Positions 1 through 8,076 of a DNA stretch of 46,845 nt are shown in pieces. The DNA is from Methylococcaceae bacterium (lineage in GTDB: Bacteria; Pseudomonadota; Gammaproteobacteria; Methylococcales; Methylomonadaceae). Numbering within the stretch: position 1 is the stretch's first letter; the number at the start of each line of letters is the position of its first letter. The stretch is taken from the NCBI GenBank assembly GCA_013140705.1, contig JABFSH010000057.1:1-46845 (forward strand). Direction: 5' to 3'. A program made the position numbers and the translations under genes. The notes under the pieces were generated by a model. The model saw nothing but the letters and a program-made list of their open reading frames with translations. It was not told the DNA's origin and ran no database searches.

Positions 1-113
1 ACCTGCGGGCGGTACAATTGCTGTTAGGCCATACCAAACTGGAGAGTACAGTGCGGTATTTGGGTATCGAAGTCGATGATGCCTTGGAAATGGCGGAACA
101 GACCGAAGTCTAG
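1..113 (+). CDS. Tyrosine recombinase, C-terminal end only (cut by window edge)
   Basis: The reading frame enters at base 3 and ends at TAG 111-113, giving the last 36 residues of a tyrosine recombinase. It contains the GH box (LLGHTKLES) and the YLG segment carrying the likely nucleophile tyrosine. All 36 residues are identical to the C terminus of the integrase at 7266-7928, although 22 of the 36 codons differ at synonymous positions. The rest of the gene lies outside the window. It is followed by an imperfect hairpin and a ParDE-like toxin-antitoxin pair, the same layout as the second copy. Confidence 0.85.
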   Translation, partial: LRAVQLLLGHTKLESTVRYLGIEVDDALEMAEQTEV

Positions 114-132
114 CTCAATCAGTTAACATGAC

Positions 133-162
133 GTTAATGGCCACCGGACAGTGACCATTAAC
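133..162. repeat. Imperfect inverted repeat after integrase copy 1
   Basis: Arms GTTAATGGCCAC (133-144) and GTGACCATTAAC (151-162) pair with one mismatch around a 6-nt loop. The repeat lies 20 nt after the recombinase stop. The left arm resembles the left arm of the inverted repeat after integrase copy 2 (CGTTAATGGCC against CGTAAGTGGCC, 9 of 11 matches). It could be a weak terminator or a recombination site for the integrase. There is no long T-run behind it. Confidence 0.6.
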
Positions 163-261
163 TTTTAAGCTTTGGGCGGTATTTATTTAAGTTACCAAGT
201 CAACTGTCTGCTTAGGCTTCCCCGATTCGATTCAAATAATTTCTTTCCCGTTCCATGTAAT

Positions 262-280
262 TGTATTAGTATTTAATACA
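262..280. promoter_or_regulatory. Palindromic operator candidate before the ParD-like gene
   Basis: A perfect inverted repeat TGTATTA-5 nt-TAATACA lies 22 bp upstream of the antitoxin start. ParD-type ribbon-helix-helix antitoxins normally bind such palindromes over their own promoter. The role as autoregulatory operator is inferred from position and symmetry. Confidence 0.45.
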
Positions 281-302
281 GTAAATTTTTGAGACTAATG
301 TC

Positions 303-548
303 ATGCCTAGAAATACATCAGTCACCTTAGGTGAACATTTTGATAAATTCGTCGTAGAAAAAATAAATGAAGGTCGGTTCCAGTCGGTTAGTGAGGTTGT
401 TCGGGCAGGCCTTCGCAAGCTCGAAGAAGACGAGGCAAAACTACAGGTTTTGCGACGGAAGCTCCAAGCCGGAGAAAATAGCCCCTTGGTTGAAAACTTT
501 GACGGCGAGGACTTTCTGGCGGGCATGCACCAAAAACACACCAAATGA
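303..548 (+). CDS. ParD-like ribbon-helix-helix antitoxin
   Basis: This is an 81-residue protein of the CopG/ParD antitoxin type. The N-terminal half (about 1-45) has the beta strand NTSVTLGEHFDKFV followed by two helices with the SVSEVVRAGLRKLEE pattern typical of ParD/CC2985-like antitoxins. The charged, flexible C-terminal half would wrap the toxin. Its stop overlaps the start of the downstream ParE-like toxin by 4 nt, implying translational coupling. A 19-bp palindrome upstream is a likely site for autorepression. The assignment rests on motif, length and gene pairing. Confidence 0.85.
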   Translation: MPRNTSVTLGEHFDKFVVEKINEGRFQSVSEVVRAGLRKLEEDEAKLQVLRRKLQAGENSPLVENFDGEDFLAGMHQKHTK

Positions 549-853
549 CAGCAAGATATACCTTAAGGCAATTGGCGCAAAGCGACCTGGAAGATATCTG
601 GTTATACAGCTTACACAAATGGGGGATTGTTCAAGCCGATAAATATATCCGTGCTTTGGTATCCAGATTTGAATGGCTTTCAGTAAATCCCCATATTGGG
701 AAACATCGCGACGATATCAAGTCAGGTTATTATTGTTTTCCTGAAGGCAGCCATGTCATTTTCTATACTCTTACGAGTTACGGAATTGATGTGATAGGTA
801 TTCCTCATCAACGCATGGATGTGATGGGTCATCTGGATGATGAAGAACGCTAG
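545..853 (+). CDS. ParE-like toxin (RelE/ParE superfamily)
   Basis: This is a 102-residue protein with the ParE layout: N-terminal YTLRQLAQSDLEDIWLYS helix, helical hairpin, then beta strands ending in the IDVIGIPHQRMDV segment. ParE toxins poison DNA gyrase, whereas RelE relatives cleave mRNA. The similarity is to the ParE branch because the RelE catalytic set is not evident. The gene overlaps the antitoxin gene by 4 nt, so the two form one bicistronic unit. It probably acts as a stabilisation module downstream of the truncated integrase. Confidence 0.85.
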   Translation: MTARYTLRQLAQSDLEDIWLYSLHKWGIVQADKYIRALVSRFEWLSVNPHIGKHRDDIKSGYYCFPEGSHVIFYTLTSYGIDVIGIPHQRMDVMGHLDDEER

Positions 854-1170
854 AATTATGCAAAGTCCTTTATAAAATAAATATCACTATGTATACAACG
901 GGATAAGTATGAGTTGCTTACAAAAAGCCTGGTTCTCCAAAGCCGACATTAGCTCATATCAACCAATTTTGGAAAATCGGCCAAAAACCCGCCGGTCGGG
1001 ATAACTATCCAATTTCAATAGTTAAAGCATCCTGTAACCCATTCGACTGTCCGGTATTCGGCGAGCAAATTGACATTATCACTGCTGATGAGGATAGGTA
1101 ATGTCAGAATAAACTTAACTCCAGAATTCAGATGCATCAAGGTCGATAGTGATATTGTGAGTTCGTTGCT
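854..1170. other. Intergenic stretch, no supported gene
   Basis: This is a 317-bp gap between the ParE-like toxin and the convergent J-domain gene. Short open stretches are present, for example one starting near 909 and ending after about 30 codons, but none has a ribosome site or a recognisable product. It may hold decayed coding sequence. No clear terminator was found. Confidence 0.5.
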
Positions 1171-1926
1171 CTAACAGTTGCTGCATTGCCGCAATATATC
1201 AAATTGGATTTTACGTTCTGAAATTTGCCGCAATAATTCTTGCACCAAATCCCCAATAGGATCGCCACCCATGGCTTCGGTTTCGTGGATGGTGCTCATC
1301 AACTCATACAGTTCATGCTGTTTTTGTTTAGCTATTTCTTGCTCAGCTTCTAATAACCGGCGCCGTAGCTGAGCAGTCCGACGAATGGCTTTGATCATCC
1401 TGGCGCCAATGTCATCGCCTTTGATAGCTTCAGGGTCTTGGCCAAATTCAACAATTAACTTTCCAATGGTGGCTAAATCTCCATTTTCGTAGGCTCGGTT
1501 GACTTTAGCCATCATCACGTTACGCCGCTCGCGTTCCTCATCGGTCGTGGCTCGATCTGGATGCATCAGCTTTGCAGCCTGACGAAAGGCCTGTTTTGTT
1601 TCTGGGGTGATTTCCGGTGGTGGTGGCGGCGTTCGCTCAACAATACCCGCTTCTTCCGCTGAACGTTGCGCTTGTTCTTGCGCGGTTTTTGCCTTTATCT
1701 GTACATCAACATCATCGGGATGTTGTCCAGCTTCGACCATGGCGATACGCGCATCCCATTCGTCGAGTTCGACATATAAACGACCTGGGCCTTGATAATA
1801 GCGATATTGAAATTGCGACAATTCAATTTTCAGTGTTTCCAGTTCAAATTCTTTAGAGGCAACTTGCTCTTCAAGCTCAGCTTGCTCAGCGTCCAGCCTG
1901 GTTAATTCTTGTTCTTCAGGGAGCAT
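1171..1926 (-). CDS. J-domain (DnaJ-like) protein
   Basis: This is a 251-residue protein. Residues 5-45 are a strongly charged coiled coil. A proline run (about 100-104) leads into a short J domain with the HPD tripeptide at residues 122-124 (AKLMHPDRAT), followed by the usual third-helix sequence MMAKVNRAYENGD. J domains recruit and stimulate Hsp70 (DnaK) ATPase. The C-terminal part (about 170-251) is helical and coiled-coil-like. There is no zinc finger or substrate domain of a housekeeping DnaJ. It lies 6 bp downstream of the Sel1-repeat gene and likely forms an operon with it and the Mrr-like nuclease gene. Confidence 0.75.
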   Translation of the reverse strand: MLPEEQELTRLDAEQAELEEQVASKEFELETLKIELSQFQYRYYQGPGRLYVELDEWDARIAMVEAGQHPDDVDVQIKAKTAQEQAQRSAEEAGIVERTPPPPPEITPETKQAFRQAAKLMHPDRATTDEERERRNVMMAKVNRAYENGDLATIGKLIVEFGQDPEAIKGDDIGARMIKAIRRTAQLRRRLLEAEQEIAKQKQHELYELMSTIHETEAMGGDPIGDLVQELLRQISERKIQFDILRQCSNC

Positions 1927-1932
1927 ATATAG

Positions 1933-3276
1933 TTATTTGGGTCTTGTTAGTCTAGCAAGGGCTTTTACTGCCCGCGAATAACCATACTGTGCTGATTTTT
2001 GATACCATATTTTCGCTTTTTCTGTGTCTTGTTCAATTCCAAAACCGTGCTCATACATTCTTCCTAGATTAAATTGCGCTTTCATGTTCCCTTGATCGGC
2101 CAATTTTTGGAAACTACGCATAGCTTGTTGGTCATCTTGAAGGGTACCATGGCGGGCTTGTCCATAAAACTCTCCTAAATTAAATAGAGTTGGCGAATAC
2201 TCTTGTTCTAAGGCCTTTAGTCGCCAGAATACCGATTTTTCGTCATTCTGTCCTAAGCCGAGACTACCATTGGCAAATGCTAATCCAAGAGTTTCTTGTG
2301 CTGGGGCATAGCCATTTTCGGCAGATTTAAAATACCATTTCAAAGCTAATTCGCAGTTCTTCTGATTACCATAGCGAGCTTGAGCGTAAATCAAACCTAG
2401 ATGAAACTGGGCTTCAGGACTGCCATTTTCGGCAGCTTTTAGATTCCAGAATACACCGCTTCTGTAATCTTGCTCAATGCCAAGACCCTTAATGTAGGCA
2501 TTTGCTAAAAATAATTGTGCCCATACTTCATCGGATTCTGCTCGATGGATAATCCAATTAAATGCCAATTCTTCGTCTTGCTCATATTGCTCATTCAGGC
2601 CATGATGATATTGAAAGGCTAATCCATGTTGCGCATACGCATGGCCCGCTTCTGCCGCCTTGACTTGCCAGTAATGCGCCGTTTCTAAATCTTCTTCCAC
2701 TCCGACGCCGAATTCATACATGCCCGATAAGTTGAACATACCTTCAGCGTTTTCAGCATCAGCGGCTTGACGATACCAATACATGGCTAATTCCAAATCC
2801 ATTTCGCAGCCAGCGCCTAATCTATAAAGTGTCCCTAGATCATTCCAGACTTCGGGATCGCCATAAAATTGGTTATCGAAACACCAGTCAAAAGCCAGTT
2901 TTACATAATGATTAGCGAGGGCTTGATTACGATGAGCACTCGGCCCGCCTTGGAAGAGATGATAGAGGGGGAAATAAACTTTTCCGTAACCGGCATCGGC
3001 CAGTTTTTTAAGTGAGTCAAAGCAAGACAGTAATTGCTCTAGTTCTTCATCTTGCCAACATTCACCTGAGAAACAATTTCTGTCTCCGTAATCAGTCAAA
3101 AGATTGAAAGAAAGTCGGGCATGTTGATATATCTCTTCCTGATGCTCGGTCAATAATATCAGTGCCGACTTTCGATTTTGAATTGCTGTCAGCCCTCGCC
3201 CAAGCAAGCTTGATGAAGCAGGTTTATTTCCAGCCAATTCCTGACTGGATTTAATGACCGGCAAATTGTCAGTCAC
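1933..3276 (-). CDS. Sel1-repeat (TPR-like) protein
   Basis: This is a 447-residue protein built mainly of tandem Sel1-like repeats from about residue 135 to the end. The repeats show the periodic pattern A.YWYRQAAD..NAEGMFNLSGMYEFGVG. They form a solenoid for protein-protein contacts. No signal peptide or membrane segment is evident, so it is probably cytoplasmic. The start overlaps the stop of the upstream Mrr-like gene by 4 nt (ATGA), so translation is probably coupled. A scaffold or regulator for the nuclease and the J-domain protein is an inference from linkage. Confidence 0.85.
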   Translation of the reverse strand: MTDNLPVIKSSQELAGNKPASSSLLGRGLTAIQNRKSALILLTEHQEEIYQHARLSFNLLTDYGDRNCFSGECWQDEELEQLLSCFDSLKKLADAGYGKVYFPLYHLFQGGPSAHRNQALANHYVKLAFDWCFDNQFYGDPEVWNDLGTLYRLGAGCEMDLELAMYWYRQAADAENAEGMFNLSGMYEFGVGVEEDLETAHYWQVKAAEAGHAYAQHGLAFQYHHGLNEQYEQDEELAFNWIIHRAESDEVWAQLFLANAYIKGLGIEQDYRSGVFWNLKAAENGSPEAQFHLGLIYAQARYGNQKNCELALKWYFKSAENGYAPAQETLGLAFANGSLGLGQNDEKSVFWRLKALEQEYSPTLFNLGEFYGQARHGTLQDDQQAMRSFQKLADQGNMKAQFNLGRMYEHGFGIEQDTEKAKIWYQKSAQYGYSRAVKALARLTRPK

Positions 3277-3839
3277 CGCGCATTACTCGTATCTTCAAGT
3301 TGCTTAATCAATTTACCCAGTTCTGTGTGATCAAATAAGCGCACATTTGATTTATTAGCAAGCTCGATGGCATTGTTTGTGTAATTTCCAGTAGTGACAA
3401 CCCAAGCACTCTGGCACTGGTAATAAGCCATTCCAGATAAGGCTTCCTGTACCGCAGACACGCCGACGCTGCCGGTGTAGCACTTGGCTTGAACGGCGAC
3501 ACGTTCGCCTTGTTTTGATAACAGTAAATCCGCGCCGTAATCGCCGGTCGTTGGGGTTAGATTTACCTGATAACCCAATTGACGAAATAGGCCAGCCAGA
3601 TAGGTTTCAAATTCGGCGCCACTCAACTGATTAAGCACTGCCGCTTGCTGTTTACCATAACGCTGATGCCAGGCATCTTGTTCACGCTGTTTTTGGCTGA
3701 TTTCTCGATGCTTCTGTTTGGCGAATCCAAGAGCCTCTTTCCGATGCCGCTCCTGCCGTTCCGCTGAACTTTCTGTCTTGGGTAGTGGGGCGGGGCGATC
3801 TGAAAATATCTGTTTAATTGCTGATAATATACCGATCAT
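3273..3839 (-). CDS. Mrr-like restriction endonuclease (PD-(D/E)XK family)
   Basis: This is a 188-residue protein. Residues 1-70 are a charged, helical N-terminal extension. Residues 72-185 match the Mrr_cat fold: GAEFETYLAGLFRQLGY helix, catalytic GDYGADLLL strand (Asp104) and the VAVQAK strand with the Q-x-K form of the motif (Gln117, Lys119). The typical VVTTGNYTNNAIELA segment follows. Such domains cut DNA, often modified or foreign DNA. The usual N-terminal winged helix of Mrr is not obvious. It is the first gene of a three-gene minus-strand set with Sel1 and J-domain proteins. Confidence 0.85.
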   Translation of the reverse strand: MIGILSAIKQIFSDRPAPLPKTESSAERQERHRKEALGFAKQKHREISQKQREQDAWHQRYGKQQAAVLNQLSGAEFETYLAGLFRQLGYQVNLTPTTGDYGADLLLSKQGERVAVQAKCYTGSVGVSAVQEALSGMAYYQCQSAWVVTTGNYTNNAIELANKSNVRLFDHTELGKLIKQLEDTSNAR

Positions 3840-3871
3840 GATGTTTGAGAATTGAATAAATCTATAGTTTA

Positions 3872-4645
3872 TTATCTAGCTAATTCTGATGAGTATTGCT
3901 TGTAATTGCGCCGCTCAAACTCAAGTAAAAACTGTGAAATTGTATCAAATTGAGATTGATCGCCGAAGGCTTTGGCGGCTATGCCGAAAGCTATAATGCT
4001 CCTGTAGAAGTAATTCCATAGATCGTCGCGGTACTCTTCATGACGCTCAGTGCCGAGTAAACCATTTACATGAAAATGAGGTGGGTTCCCACCATACATA
4101 TCCATAATCTGAGGTGATGCCGCGTGAATAAAACCAGAGTAAGTTTTTGAAATGGTTCGATTGAATTCTAAAGATGTGCTTGGATCAAGGCCAGATTCCT
4201 CTTTCTTCGCAAGATATGCTTGAATTCTTTTTCGTGGAATCATCGGGCGTTTCTGAGTGGAATCGAATGCGGTATCTGCATCAAACTCCTCCTCGTAAAA
4301 TGCGTTTAGAAAATCTTGATGAAGCTGAGTGGTCTCATTATCTATTTCTGCATAGGCCAAAAAAAATATGTCTTCATGCAATTCCCCTAGAACTCGTTGC
4401 AACGCAGCTTGTTCTTGAATAAATCCGTGCAGCATTAGTATATGAGCCGATTGGAGAGTTGAAATAACTCTGGCAAGCTTCTGAACAATCGCTTGATGAA
4501 TCGAGCGTTCAGCATAACGAAAGACAAACGACTCCTTAAAAGGAATTTTTATTGGCGGTACGACCCGGTTGGTTAAAATATGGAGGGTTCCTGCCATATT
4601 TTGAAATGCTGATATATAAAGGCTCTCTTTCATGTATCTATCCAT
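3872..4645 (-). CDS. Hypothetical protein, helical
   Basis: This is a 257-residue protein that I do not recognise with certainty. It appears mostly alpha-helical, with no signal peptide or transmembrane segment. A motif near residue 170 (YSGFIHAASPQIMDMYGG) recalls the Y-S-x-F-x-H pattern of DUF5677-like helical proteins, but this is weak. It lies upstream of the Mrr-like gene on the same strand with a gap of 32 bp, so it may be the first gene of that operon. The start has an ATTCCTTTC context on the plus strand, giving a GGAAT ribosome site. Confidence 0.6.
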   Translation of the reverse strand: MDRYMKESLYISAFQNMAGTLHILTNRVVPPIKIPFKESFVFRYAERSIHQAIVQKLARVISTLQSAHILMLHGFIQEQAALQRVLGELHEDIFFLAYAEIDNETTQLHQDFLNAFYEEEFDADTAFDSTQKRPMIPRKRIQAYLAKKEESGLDPSTSLEFNRTISKTYSGFIHAASPQIMDMYGGNPPHFHVNGLLGTERHEEYRDDLWNYFYRSIIAFGIAAKAFGDQSQFDTISQFLLEFERRNYKQYSSELAR

Positions 4646-4788
4646 TTAATTCCTTTCTTGACTCCAAAATATCCGACACATTTTTCAGTCCTATGATTAT
4701 CCGTTGATAACGGACTCATAAAATCAGGCCCTAGATGCAAAACAGAGATTCAAGTTTAACTAAATTCGCCAAGGATGTAACACTGAAT

Positions 4789-4802
4789 AATAGGGGACTT
4801 TA
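4789..4802. repeat. 14-bp inverted repeat, copy next to stop codon
   Basis: AATAGGGGACTTTA is the exact reverse complement of the sequence at 5433-5446. It begins right after the stop codon of the gene between the two copies. Confidence 0.8.
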
Positions 4803-4803
4803 A

Positions 4804-5433
4804 TCACCAAATGTCTTTCACCGGCGTCTCCACATCTCTATCTACTTGATCACTATATTTTCTTATGGCTTCAATTCTTCCATCTACCCAATTGTCAGCA
4901 ATCTGCTGTTCAGGGTGTTCCTGGAATCTATCCGGCCAAACAGTGTGCCCCAGAAAGTGTTGGACCAATATTTCGCGTACAAACCGACCCAATGGAATAC
5001 CTCGTCGCTCGGCAAGGAATTGCAGATCGATTTTCATTTTTGATGGCAGTCGCAATTTGCAAGCAATGATGTTCTTACCCAATCCCGGAATCACGTCAGA
5101 CATTGGGGCTTTGGAAAACCTGATGCCATTATCTAGTGGCGGAGGTGGCACAAAGTACAAACCAGTTTTATTGGCCCTCATCCGTAAGATTTCATGAACA
5201 CCATATAGATAAATCGTCAGAAGCTCACGTAAATATTGGGATTCCGATGTTATCAACTCCTTGGCAGTTTGGTCTAAAGCCATACGAAGCGGCTCTGGTA
5301 GCCAAAGTCTTAACTCTGCATCGTTGTCATGTAAGTCCGCAATACCTCTATCGCCATCGTAAAGCCTCGTTAACTGGCTTCCACCGTCAGTTGTTGCATC
5401 AGATTTGCACCAACGAAGCAGCCACTTCAGCAT
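4804..5433 (-). CDS. Tandem ribbon-helix-helix protein
   Basis: This is a 209-residue protein. Two segments fit ribbon-helix-helix DNA-binding units: residues 40-78 (LRLWLPEPLRMALDQ, then SQYLRELLTIYL) and 125-162 (KLRLPSKMKIDLQFLAERR, then LGRFVREILVQHFL). They are joined by a linker with a PPPP run at 96-99. RHH proteins normally dimerise to bind DNA, so two units in one chain would give a single-chain dimer. The gene is enclosed exactly by perfect 14-bp inverted repeats, the start-side copy including its own AGGGGA ribosome site. Its role is unknown. A repressor or partition-type protein is possible. Confidence 0.65.
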   Translation of the reverse strand: MLKWLLRWCKSDATTDGGSQLTRLYDGDRGIADLHDNDAELRLWLPEPLRMALDQTAKELITSESQYLRELLTIYLYGVHEILRMRANKTGLYFVPPPPLDNGIRFSKAPMSDVIPGLGKNIIACKLRLPSKMKIDLQFLAERRGIPLGRFVREILVQHFLGHTVWPDRFQEHPEQQIADNWVDGRIEAIRKYSDQVDRDVETPVKDIW

Positions 5434-5446
5434 AAAGTCCCCTATT
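5433..5446. repeat. 14-bp inverted repeat, copy over the ribosome site
   Basis: TAAAGTCCCCTATT pairs perfectly with 4789-4802. On the minus strand this copy supplies AGGGGA about 5 nt before the ATG, so the 3' copy in the same transcript could mask the ribosome site. Alternatively the two copies are ends of a small mobile cassette. Confidence 0.8.
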
Positions 5447-5516
5447 TATTTGGTTGTAGATGATTTTCAATTTTAGTTAAGCTGACGCTCAAAATAAATT
5501 CTATTCATCATAAGCC

Positions 5517-5975
5517 ATGACGATACTTGGCAAAGAAAATCTGACGGACTGTGGTCCCTATATAGAATTCTGCATCTTAGAGGAACCATTGAACATTGCA
5601 GAGCACGACTGGCCTTCACGATCGAAATATCAACACGGCATCTTTTTTGAATTTGCGGATGATTTGCTTGGAACCTATTGTAGTGTAACCAGAAGCTATT
5701 CGCCGTTCGATCCCTACGGCTTTATTCAGTACAAAAGTCCGTATGACATTTATGCTTTCGCTGCAAAATTGCTGATGTGGGAATACCAGCTTGCCATCAT
5801 GTCAGATAACTATTTTGGTTTGCAGCTTGAATATTTTACCAATCCCACCTCAGGACACGAAGATTACACGATGGAGCATCTAAAAACTGATCTGTTAGAT
5901 ACCCTGCATTTTTTAGTCGGCAAACTTTATCACGCTGCGGCAAATAAAAAGATTTTCGTGATTGTTGGTATATGA
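5517..5975 (+). CDS. Hypothetical protein
   Basis: This is a 152-residue acidic protein rich in aromatic residues (for example SYSPFDPYGFIQYKSPYDIYAF). It has no signal peptide or transmembrane helix and I do not recognise the family. Size, acidity and aromatic content would suit an immunity protein or a small defence-associated factor, but this is a guess. There is no strong ribosome site before the ATG. It is divergent from the tandem RHH gene. Confidence 0.55.
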   Translation: MTILGKENLTDCGPYIEFCILEEPLNIAEHDWPSRSKYQHGIFFEFADDLLGTYCSVTRSYSPFDPYGFIQYKSPYDIYAFAAKLLMWEYQLAIMSDNYFGLQLEYFTNPTSGHEDYTMEHLKTDLLDTLHFLVGKLYHAAANKKIFVIVGI

Positions 5976-5994
5976 ATTTAACCAGTCTTGAAAA

Positions 5995-6380
5995 ATGACT
6001 AATTCAAAAGAACTACCCGACGCTTTTGATTCTCTGGCTGCGATATGCAAATTTATCGCGGTATCACGAATTAGCCCGGAGTTTTATGCTAAATATCAAC
6101 ACCCTATCGAGTTTACTTGCGCATATATTAGGCAATTTGCCACATTATATCCAACAGTTGAAAGGTCTTTTCGTGCATCACTGCATTGTCTATTTCTGAG
6201 GGCGCCAAACATATACAACAAGCGATAGCTATCACTTCAATTAGTGAAAATGATTTATCTTGGTTTAATAATCAGATGACTGAAGTATTAAAAATACTTT
6301 TACCGGTTGTACGCGACCCGAACTTACCGGAATGGTTATATGAATGTCAATGGGCAATTGAAGGAGCATTTGAAAGTTAA
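5995..6380 (+). pseudogene. Hypothetical gene broken by a frameshift
   Basis: The frame from 5995 (MTNSKELPDAF...) stays open to 6228. A second frame beginning around 6186 (LSISEGAKHIQQAIAITS...) continues to TAA at 6378-6380. Joining them near 6185-6192 gives one helical protein of about 128 residues, which is more convincing than two overlapping 60-77 residue proteins. The break could be a real frameshift or a sequencing error. The product family is not recognised. Confidence 0.4.
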
Positions 6381-6423
6381 CGATTTCAGCGGTTTATGTC
6401 CCGCACAAATTCAGGAGAACAAT

Positions 6424-6621
6424 ATGTCCAAGAAGAATTCAATAAATCATAGTGGTCAATTGTATTATTCAGAAGCAGCTGCTGCAAAAATTCTTGGCCT
6501 TATTAAGGCTGAATTGAAAGGTATTATGGGTGAAAATTTGGAGTGGTGTAACTTTAAAGTAAATGGTCCTATATGGATAGCGGCTTTAAGCATCAATAAA
6601 TACAGATTGAAAAATTCATAG
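6424..6621 (+). CDS. Small hypothetical protein
   Basis: This is a 65-residue protein starting MSKKNSINHSGQ. The ATG at 6424 is chosen because AGGAG lies at 6413-6417, while earlier in-frame starts lack a ribosome site and overlap the preceding frame. It is lysine- and asparagine-rich, with no domain I recognise. Confidence 0.45.
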   Translation: MSKKNSINHSGQLYYSEAAAAKILGLIKAELKGIMGENLEWCNFKVNGPIWIAALSINKYRLKNS

Positions 6622-6680
6622 CAACATTTTGGCATGAATAATAATTTATAAAACATCAACCTATTTACGGATAAATCACA

Positions 6681-6971
6681 ATGAAAACAGGTATTTCGCA
6701 GGCAATAAATAATAAGACAATTCTTGAGTTACGCTACCATGGATACTCTCGAATCGTAGAGCCACATGCCTATGGAATAGATAAAGATCGCAACGAAATT
6801 CTTCGATGCTTTCAAACGTCTGGGGGGAGCGAAAGTGGAGAGAAGAGCGGATGGAAGTTGCTAAAAGTCAGTGAAATATTTTCACTGCACCTGACAGGGC
6901 AGACATTCACGAGTAGACCAGGCTATCGTCGTAACGACAAGGCTATGACTACAATCTTTAGTCAGCTTTAG
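6681..6971 (+). CDS. Small conserved-looking protein with WYL-like core
   Basis: This is a 96-residue protein. Residues 1-65 read like a single WYL-type beta unit (ISQAINNKTILELRYHGYSR, VEPHAYGIDKDRNEILRC, GWKLLKVSEIFSL). WYL domains bind ligands or nucleic acid and usually sit in larger regulators, but here the unit stands alone. The gene is not obviously linked to its neighbours. The family call is made by pattern memory only. Confidence 0.6.
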   Translation: MKTGISQAINNKTILELRYHGYSRIVEPHAYGIDKDRNEILRCFQTSGGSESGEKSGWKLLKVSEIFSLHLTGQTFTSRPGYRRNDKAMTTIFSQL

Positions 6972-7234
6972 CTGCCGCCCCTTTTCAAACCGGATAAAAG
7001 ATAATCGCAAGGTCAACGCGCTGTTAAATTGAAATGAGAATTTAGGCGCTGGAGGATGGATGTCAAGGGCTGCTTTGTAGTCCTCCAGTTCGCAGAATTT
7101 GGATTTGGCTGACTGGCCGGTTTGGAGAAACGTGAGCGGCAGCAATGGGTCGGAGTTGCCACTTCCACTTTGAGCTAAAATTGAATTTGTTGACGGTCTG
7201 CTATTGAGAAATTTTAATTGGTAATCAAGTCAAA

Positions 7235-7261
7235 CATACTCCTTCAACCAAATGGAGTATG
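7235..7261 (+). promoter_or_regulatory. Hairpin covering the integrase ribosome site
   Basis: CATACTCC (7235-7242) and GGAGTATG (7254-7261) form a perfect 8-bp stem with an 11-nt loop. The right arm contains the GGAG ribosome site of the integrase, whose ATG is at 7266. Folding of the leader would hide the site and keep recombinase expression low. Confidence 0.55.
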
Positions 7262-7265
7262 TGCC

Positions 7266-7928
7266 ATGAGTACAGAACTTACGCTCGACCCCCAATTCAA
7301 TCCACAATCCGAAACAAGACAGAAAACCATCAAAGAACCTTGGAATAAGGGCAAGCTAATGGGGCAAAAACCACCCTTAAAACTGAAGGAGGTCTGGGAG
7401 ATCCGAATCCGGCTGCAACTTGGCAAACGTTTACGGGAGCTTGCTTTATTCAATTTAGCCATAGACAGCAAGCTCCGAGGCTGTGACCTAGTCAAACTGA
7501 AAGTCCGAGATGTCGCCCACGGCGACCAGGTTTCAAAACGGGCGATGGTCATGCAACAAAAAACCCAACAGCCGGTACAGTTCGAAATCACCGATCAAAC
7601 CCGTGCGTCTGTCATGGACTGGATCAAGAATGCCAAACTTAAGAGCGAAGACTTCCTGTTTCCAAGTCGGATCCATGATTCTCCCCATATCACTACCCGA
7701 CAATATGCCAGGATTGTCGAAAAATGGGTCGACAGTATCGGTTTAAATCCTGCCGATTATGGCACGCACTCATTTCGAAGAACAAAAGCGTCATTAATTT
7801 ACCGTCGAACAAAGAACTTAAGGGCTGTTCAACTGCTTTTAGGCCATACCAAATTAGAAAGTACAGTCCGATACCTGGGCATTGAAGTCGATGACGCTCT
7901 GGAGATGGCGGAGCAAACTGAAGTATGA
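7266..7928 (+). CDS. Tyrosine recombinase / integrase (copy 2, complete)
   Basis: This is a 220-residue site-specific recombinase of the phage-integrase family. Catalytic residues can be placed: Arg in SKLRGCDLVKLKV, Lys in MQQKTQQPV, HSFRR (H-x-x-R), LLGHTKLES (second His) and Tyr in VRYLG. It is short because the usual N-terminal core-binding domain is reduced to about 50 residues. The ATG at 7266 is preferred to 7218 because GGAG lies 8 nt upstream. It is followed by a perfect 11-bp hairpin and a DUF1778/GNAT toxin-antitoxin pair. Its C terminus is identical in protein to the copy at the left edge. Confidence 0.9.
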   Translation: MSTELTLDPQFNPQSETRQKTIKEPWNKGKLMGQKPPLKLKEVWEIRIRLQLGKRLRELALFNLAIDSKLRGCDLVKLKVRDVAHGDQVSKRAMVMQQKTQQPVQFEITDQTRASVMDWIKNAKLKSEDFLFPSRIHDSPHITTRQYARIVEKWVDSIGLNPADYGTHSFRRTKASLIYRRTKNLRAVQLLLGHTKLESTVRYLGIEVDDALEMAEQTEV

Positions 7929-7940
7929 TTTAAAAGTATT

Positions 7941-7973
7941 CGTAAGTGGCCATTTAAAAATAGGCCACTTACG
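7941..7973. repeat. Perfect 11-bp inverted repeat after integrase copy 2
   Basis: CGTAAGTGGCC (7941-7951) and GGCCACTTACG (7963-7973) pair perfectly around an A/T-rich 11-nt loop. It lies 13 nt past the integrase stop and corresponds to the hairpin at 133-162. It may be a terminator or a recombination site. Confidence 0.65.
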
Positions 7974-8076
7974 GATTGTTTATATTTCTCGAAAACTAAG
8001 GTTCATTATAGACATGCGTCGTACTGGCAACGTGTGTACAATTATGCTATGCTGACTTAAATTAGGAGAAACTAAC

